Part shown: positions 60,359-64,000 of the stretch, in pieces
Layout: every line of letters starts with the position of its first letter
Position numbering within the stretch: the first letter of the stretch is position 1
Assembly (NCBI RefSeq): GCF_003148645.1
Contig: NZ_QGGP01000001.1
Location: 186,001 to 250,000 of the forward strand
Origin: Xanthomarina spongicola
GTDB lineage: Bacteria; Bacteroidota; Bacteroidia; Flavobacteriales; Flavobacteriaceae
DNA length: 64,000 nt
Direction of reading: 5' to 3'
Notes under the pieces: model-generated
Seen by the model: the letters and a program-made list of their open reading frames with translations, nothing else
Databases searched by the model: none
What the model was told of the DNA's origin: nothing
Program-made: the position numbers and the translations under genes

Positions 60359-60543
60359 CGCTTTAATAATTTTTTTACACCTATAACAATACCAATAAAT
60401 ATCCCAGCAATTATTCCTCCATCAATTGGAAGTCCTGGTGGTGGTGGTGGCATCGGTGGTGGTGGTGTAGATTGAGCAACACATACAAAACTTATTAATA
60501 CTAATAAGACTGAGGCAACCATTTTTTTGTTTTGTATCTTCAT
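60355..60543 (-). CDS. Small secreted or membrane protein with proline stretch
   Basis: The 62-residue product has a signal peptide (MVASVLLVLISFVCVAQ region), a proline-rich tract (TPPPPMPPPPPGLPIDGG), a second hydrophobic helix (GIIAGIFIGIVIGVKK) and a short basic end. Many short flavobacterial proteins share a Pro-rich linker, an IDGG box and a C-terminal helix (recalled, not searched). Such a C-terminus could be an anchor. The start at residue 13 of the longer reading (ATG 60543) is used. Function is unknown. Confidence 0.65.
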   Translation of the reverse strand: MKIQNKKMVASVLLVLISFVCVAQSTPPPPMPPPPPGLPIDGGIIAGIFIGIVIGVKKLLKR

Positions 60544-60881
60544 TCGGCTGTAAATGTATAAAAAAAAGCGACTTATCAAAATAATTTAGACAAAAAATAT
60601 CCTTTAAGTGCAAAAAACATCGTTGAAATGCACAAAAGGATTGTGTTAACATAATTTTAATAATTCAAATATATACTTTTTTATAATAAATAAAACATTT
60701 TTGTTTTATTAAATTGTAACTTAATGTATTAGATTATATTGTAAACCCTCTGTAGTGGCCTTTTATCAATCAAATATGAAAAAAAAGCTTATTTAAGGCT
60801 CTAATAGAACGGTAAAGACACAACTATATATTTCTTGACATAAATAAAATTGTTCAACCTATGTTCGACCCAAACAAAATA
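60544..60881. other. Gene-free AT-rich spacer
   Basis: No convincing gene is seen. It contains an AATAAAAC/GTTTTATT hairpin (60689-60710) and an orphan TCTGTAGTGGCCTTTT (about 60749-60764) that repeats the 3' arm and T-run of the terminator at 14634-14670 without its other arm. Confidence 0.5.
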
Positions 60882-60909
60882 AAAAAGCCTTACGTCTCTG
60901 TAAGGCTTG
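60882..60909 (-). terminator. Terminator of the tRNA gene
   Basis: AAGCCTTAC pairs with GTAAGGCTT around GTCTCT, and on the minus strand it is followed by a T-run (complement of AAAAAA at 60880-60886). Confidence 0.82.
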
Positions 60910-60919
60910 ATTTTACTAG

Positions 60920-60993
60920 TGGTCCCACTTGGGCTCGAACCAAGGACCACCTGATTATGAGTCAGGTGCTCTAACCAACTGAGCTATGGGACC
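60920..60993 (-). tRNA. tRNA with CAU anticodon (Met or lysidine-type Ile2)
   Basis: The 74-nt minus-strand sequence folds as a full cloverleaf: acceptor GGTCCCA/TGGGACC, D-arm AGCTCAGTTGGTTAGAGCA, anticodon arm CCTGA-CTCATAA-TCAGG with CAU (60959-60957), T-arm CTTGG-TTCGAGC-CCAAG. CCA is not encoded. Paired acceptor positions C4-G69 and C5-G68 are both present, which in E. coli mark Ile2, while the overall body is Met-like, so the identity is left open. A full promoter lies just upstream at 61005-61035. Confidence 0.9.
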
Positions 60994-61004
60994 AAAATTG
61001 GGTG

Positions 61005-61035
61005 CAAAGCTAATATTATTTTTAAAACTCTACAA
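61005..61035 (-). promoter_or_regulatory. tRNA promoter (TTG-N20-TAGCTTTG)
   Basis: On the minus strand TAGCTTTG is at 61012-61005 and TTG at 61035-61033, 20 bp apart. It sits 11 bp before the tRNA 5' end. Confidence 0.65.
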
Positions 61036-61040
61036 GCATT

Positions 61041-61445
61041 TTATTCCTTTATCTCTTGGCATAATTCAATTAGAACGCCATTTGTAGATTTTGGATGCAA
61101 AAAAGCTACCAGTTTATTATCTGCTCCTTTTTTTGGTGTTTCGTTTAAAATAATAAACCCTTCATCTTTTAATCTGGTTATTTCTGCTTCAATATCTGTA
61201 ACATCAAATGCTATATGATGAATCCCTTCGCCTTTTTTCTCAATAAACTTTGCAATTGGACTATCTGGTTTTGTGGCTTCCAATAATTCAACTTTATTTT
61301 CTCCTACTTTAAAAAACGAGGTGTTTACACCTTCGCTATCTACTTCTTCTGTTTTATAGTGTGGTTTGCCAAATAACTTCGAAAACAATTTGTTAGATTC
61401 TTCAAGGTTTTTTACTGCAATTCCTATATGTTCTATTTTATTCAT
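61041..61445 (-). CDS. mce: Methylmalonyl-CoA epimerase
   Basis: This VOC-fold enzyme interconverts the (R) and (S) forms of methylmalonyl-CoA in propionate metabolism. The 134 residues start KIEHIGIAVKNLEESNKLF (metal His6) and include FFKVGENKVELLEATKPDSP near 45, GEGIHHIAFDVTDIEAEI near 75 (metal His) and GVLIELCQE near 122 (metal Glu). Normal length. It is divergent from rbfA with separate promoter boxes for each. Confidence 0.92.
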   Translation of the reverse strand: MNKIEHIGIAVKNLEESNKLFSKLFGKPHYKTEEVDSEGVNTSFFKVGENKVELLEATKPDSPIAKFIEKKGEGIHHIAFDVTDIEAEITRLKDEGFIILNETPKKGADNKLVAFLHPKSTNGVLIELCQEIKE

Positions 61446-61483
61446 TTATTAATTCTTTAATAGTAAGTTACGAATTTTGACAT

Positions 61484-61491
61484 CAAAAGTA
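61484..61491 (-). promoter_or_regulatory. Promoter -7 element of mce
   Basis: On the minus strand TACTTTTG, a full match to TAnnTTTG, 38 bp before the mce start. Confidence 0.5.
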
Positions 61492-61511
61492 ATATAATCT
61501 TTAAATATCGT

Positions 61512-61519
61512 TATTTTTG
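61512..61519 (+). promoter_or_regulatory. Promoter -7 element of rbfA
   Basis: TATTTTTG matches TAnnTTTG and lies 45 bp before the GTG start of rbfA. Confidence 0.45.
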
Positions 61520-61564
61520 CATCATGAAAACCCATAATGGTTTTTTATAATAAAAGTTAAGATC

Positions 61565-61963
61565 GTGGAAGAGGAAAGTCAAAGACAAAAAAAAATAGGT
61601 TCAGTTTTACAAAGAGATTTGGTTGAAGTGCTTCAAGGTGCTGCAACGCAAGGTGGTATGAAAGGTATTCTTATTTCGGTTTCTAAAGTAAAAGTAACTG
61701 TGGATCTGTCTGTTGCAAAGGTTTATTTGAGCATTTTCCCAAATGGTAAAGGAAAAGAACTTATTGAAGGTATCAAATCCAATGCGCCTTTAATTAAACA
61801 TGAATTGGCGCAACGCACCAAACATCAATTGAGACGTATGCCTGCACTTCAGTTTTTTATTGATGATTCTCTAGAATATATCGATAAAATTGACAAGTCT
61901 TTAAAAGGCGAAGACAATCCTATTAACGATCCAGATCTCTTAGGAAAACGTAAAAAATCGTAA
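61565..61963 (+). CDS. rbfA: Ribosome-binding factor A
   Basis: RbfA binds the 30S subunit during late maturation of 16S rRNA. The 132 residues show the family start SQRQKKIGSVLQRDLVEVL and the KH-type fold VSKVKVTVDLSVAKVYLSIF near 40, HELAQRTKHQLRRMPALQFF near 80 (family block IRxELGRRLRLRxxPxLxF) and IDKIDKSLKGEDNP near 108. The start codon is GTG; no ATG lies upstream in frame close by. A permease gene starts on the base after its stop. Confidence 0.93.
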   Translation: MEEESQRQKKIGSVLQRDLVEVLQGAATQGGMKGILISVSKVKVTVDLSVAKVYLSIFPNGKGKELIEGIKSNAPLIKHELAQRTKHQLRRMPALQFFIDDSLEYIDKIDKSLKGEDNPINDPDLLGKRKKS

Positions 61964-63169
61964 TTGAATTTTTCGCTCTACATAGCTAAACGTTATTTGC
62001 TTTCTAAAAGCTCTAACAACGCTATTAATTTTATTACCATTATTGCTGCAATTGGAGTTGTTTTAGGTTCAGCATCACTATTTATAGTGCTTTCAGGTTT
62101 TGCGGGTTTAAAAGATTTTACACTTCAATTTACTTCTATTATAGATCCAGATTTAAAAGCTGAAGCATCAGTGGGTAAATCTTTTTTAATTTCTGAAGAT
62201 GAGTTTTCTAAATTGAATAATTTGGAAACTGTCGCATTCTATTCTAAAATAATTGAAGAACGTGTCTTTATTACATTTGAAGACAAAAGCTATCCAAATG
62301 GCTATATTAAAGGTGTTGACGAGAATTTTGAAATTGTAAATGCTATAGATTCTGTAGTTGTTTTGGGAAGCTGGATTACTCAAAAAACAAACCAGATAGT
62401 TTCCGGATGGGGAATTGCAAATACGCTTTCTTTTGGTGTTTTAGATTATGGAAAGCGTGTAAATATTTATGTGCCTAAACCAGGAAAAGGGCAAATAACG
62501 TCAGTAAAACAAGCTTTCAACACTTTTGATGCTGTTAATGTTGGTGTTTTTGATGTGAATGAAAACTTAAACGATAAGTACATTTATGCTCCTTTTGATA
62601 TGGCAAGAGCACTTCTAAACTACAAAGAAAATGAAGTCTCTGCTATTGAATTTAAGCTGAAAGAAAACGCTACGGAAGAACAAGCCAGAAAAGAAATTAC
62701 GTCTGTTCTAGGAGAAAAAATAACTTTGAAAAATAGTGCTCAATTAAACGATGCACTTTACAAAATGCTCAACACAGAAAATTTAGCTGTCTATTTAATC
62801 TTTACACTTGTATTAATTATAGCTTTGTTTAATGTAATTGGCTCCATTATTATGATGATTCTGGATAAAAAAAATACCTTAAAAACGCTTTTCAACCTTG
62901 GAGCAACCATACAAAATATTCGGAAAATTTTCTTTCTTCAAGGGAGTTTAATGTCTATTGTTGGAGGGTTGATTGGTTTGGTTTTGGGTTGCCTAATCGT
63001 TTGGTTACAAAAAACGTTTTCTTTGATTATGATTACACAATCTCTACCATATCCTGTGACTTTAAAAGCCGAAAACCTAATAATTGTGTTTGTTACTATT
63101 TCTGTTTTAGGTATTATCGCTTCAAAAATAGCTTCGGTAAGGATTTCTAAAAATCTAGTAGAAAATTAA
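61964..63169 (+). CDS. LolC/LolE-type ABC transporter permease (FtsX fold)
   Basis: The 401-residue protein has an N-terminal membrane helix (about 23-45, ITIIAAIGVVLGSASLFIVL), a MacB-like periplasmic domain (about 50-265) and three C-terminal helices (from about 270: LIFTLVLIIALFNVIGSIIM, VGGLIGLVLGCLIVWL and VFVTISVLGIIASKI). This matches LolCE-type lipoprotein-releasing permeases. The start codon is TTG, directly after the rbfA stop with no gap, so translation is probably coupled. The partner ATPase is not in the window next to it. It overlaps dus by 4 bp at the end. Confidence 0.85.
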   Translation: MNFSLYIAKRYLLSKSSNNAINFITIIAAIGVVLGSASLFIVLSGFAGLKDFTLQFTSIIDPDLKAEASVGKSFLISEDEFSKLNNLETVAFYSKIIEERVFITFEDKSYPNGYIKGVDENFEIVNAIDSVVVLGSWITQKTNQIVSGWGIANTLSFGVLDYGKRVNIYVPKPGKGQITSVKQAFNTFDAVNVGVFDVNENLNDKYIYAPFDMARALLNYKENEVSAIEFKLKENATEEQARKEITSVLGEKITLKNSAQLNDALYKMLNTENLAVYLIFTLVLIIALFNVIGSIIMMILDKKNTLKTLFNLGATIQNIRKIFFLQGSLMSIVGGLIGLVLGCLIVWLQKTFSLIMITQSLPYPVTLKAENLIIVFVTISVLGIIASKIASVRISKNLVEN

Positions 63170-64000
63170 ACAAACTCATAATCTGAAAAAACATCTAAAA
63201 CCTCATCAAAGGCTGCAAATACATCTTTAGATTCGTCGCTTGTTACCATTTTCATTCTATATTCCTTAAAGTTTGGAATGCCTTTAAAATAATTTGTGTA
63301 ATGTCTTCTGGTTTCAAACACACCAAGGGTTTCCCCTTTCCAATCGATTGCCATTTGTAGATGACGTCTAGCAGCATCCACACGTTCTTCTAACGTTACA
63401 GGTTTTAAGTGTTCTCCTGTTTTAAAAAAGTGTTTTACTTGCTTAAAAAACCAAGGATTTCCAATAGTTGCACGACCAATCATACAGCCATCTAGACCAT
63501 ATACGTCTCTCATTTCCATAGCACGTTCTGGAGAATCTACGTCTCCATTTCCAAACACAGGAATATGCATTCTTGGGTTATTTTTTACTTCTGCAATAGG
63601 TTTCCAATCGGCTTCACCTTTATACATTTGTGCTCGAGTTCTCCCATGGATTGAAATTGCAGCACAACCAACATCTTGAAGTCTTTCGGCTACCTCAACA
63701 ATTCTAATAGAATCGTGATCCCAGCCTAAACGGGTTTTTACTGTAACTGGCAAATTGGTGCGTTTTACCATTTCTGCAGTTAGTTGCTCCATTAAGCAAA
63801 CATCTTTTAAAATACCTGCTCCTGCTCCTTTACTAACTACCTTTTTTACTGGACACCCAAAATTGATATCGATAATGTCTGGATTCGACTTTTCAACAAT
63901 ATCAATGGTTTGAAGCATGCTTTCTAAATTAGCTCCAAAAATTTGAATTCCAACTGGACGTTCTTTTTCATAGATATCCAGTTTCATGACGCTTTTTGCA
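63166..64000 (-). CDS. tRNA-dihydrouridine synthase, cut by the window edge
   Basis: Dus enzymes reduce uridines in tRNA with FMN and NADPH. The visible part holds DIIDINFGCPVKKVVSKGAG near the front (catalytic Cys in the FGCP motif), LPVTVKTRLGWDHDS, ISIHGRTRAQMYKGEADW and FGNGDVDSPERAME, then CMIGRATIGNPWFF, all DusB-type blocks. The first ATG seen (63987) is not the real start: the frame runs on to the edge as AKSVMKLDIYEKERP, the usual continuation of a longer N-terminus (about 330 residues in the family). So about 50 N-terminal residues lie outside. Confidence 0.93.
   Translation of the reverse strand, partial: AKSVMKLDIYEKERPVGIQIFGANLESMLQTIDIVEKSNPDIIDINFGCPVKKVVSKGAGAGILKDVCLMEQLTAEMVKRTNLPVTVKTRLGWDHDSIRIVEVAERLQDVGCAAISIHGRTRAQMYKGEADWKPIAEVKNNPRMHIPVFGNGDVDSPERAMEMRDVYGLDGCMIGRATIGNPWFFKQVKHFFKTGEHLKPVTLEERVDAARRHLQMAIDWKGETLGVFETRRHYTNYFKGIPNFKEYRMKMVTSDESKDVFAAFDEVLDVFSDYEFV

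Noticed and set aside
60422-60652. Minus-strand open frame of 76 codons overlapping the small proline-rich gene
   Set aside because: Its Thr-rich end is the shifted reading of the proline codons, with no signal peptide or family.

Overview
The window reads as a chromosomal segment of a low-GC member of the Flavobacteriaceae (Bacteroidetes). The signs are AT-rich DNA with A/T-rich leaders instead of clear Shine-Dalgarno sites, repeated matches to the Bacteroidetes promoter form TAnnTTTG, secreted proteins ending in type IX secretion (T9SS) sorting domains, the T9SS protein PorZ, and best-fit families throughout that are typical of flavobacteria. No phage, integrase, insertion-sequence transposase, plasmid or CRISPR locus is visible. 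One end is cut: the dus gene runs off the right edge.

Layout. 129-2204: nadD, gmk and yicC as a minus-strand operon with a promoter at 2225-2232. 2317-8991: scattered housekeeping genes (thioesterase, EamA transporter, ArsC-like protein, DinB-fold protein, trans-sulfuration enzyme, beta-barrel protein, gdhA). 9109-14615: porZ, recO and a TonB-dependent receptor. 14682-20495: a secreted multidomain T9SS protein of about 1,940 residues. 20609-23710: recX, a beta-barrel protein, a JmjC/cupin-like protein and bioB. 23767-25770: a flotillin and an NfeD-like partner. 25828-31510: a biotin operon on the minus strand (membrane protein, bioF, DUF2007 protein, bioD, bioA, ketoacyl synthase). 31593-36188: M61 peptidase, DNA polymerase IV, NAD-binding, CYTH and YciI-like proteins. 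36274-41454: a subtilase-fold T9SS protein with hexapeptide repeats. 41722-50935: HD protein, adenylate cyclase, asparaginase, aldehyde dehydrogenase, ABC ATPase, Gre-like factor, mtgA and an FAD oxidase. 51045-54651: M12-type metalloprotease and a lipoprotein. 54684-59707: accC, accB, fabH, rpmF, a YceD-like protein and pdxA. 59771-64000: riboflavin synthase, a small proline-rich protein, a CAU tRNA, mce, rbfA, a LolC/E-type permease and dus.

Functional links. bioF, bioD, bioA and bioB make biotin, and the window also holds biotin carboxylase and its biotin carrier protein (accC, accB) next to fabH. PorZ belongs to the machinery that anchors T9SS cargo; three large cargo proteins are encoded here (14682, 36274, 51045).

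Most interesting signal. A family of 26-28 bp palindromic elements occurs in seven copies (21, 72, 27043, 27366, 28690, 28789, 30502). Stems differ between copies by paired changes, loops are reverse complements between left-type and right-type copies, and six copies form three inverted pairs. One pair tightly brackets a small GIY-YIG nuclease gene. A second pair keeps that gene's start-codon flank but has lost the body. A seventh copy sits in frame inside bioF. A different palindromic element of 56 bp is read in frame inside the neighbouring ketoacyl synthase, and a third type of nested palindrome lies between accB and accC. I interpret the GIY-YIG/palindrome unit as a candidate small mobile element with non-autonomous derivatives; that is inference and needs genome-wide comparison.
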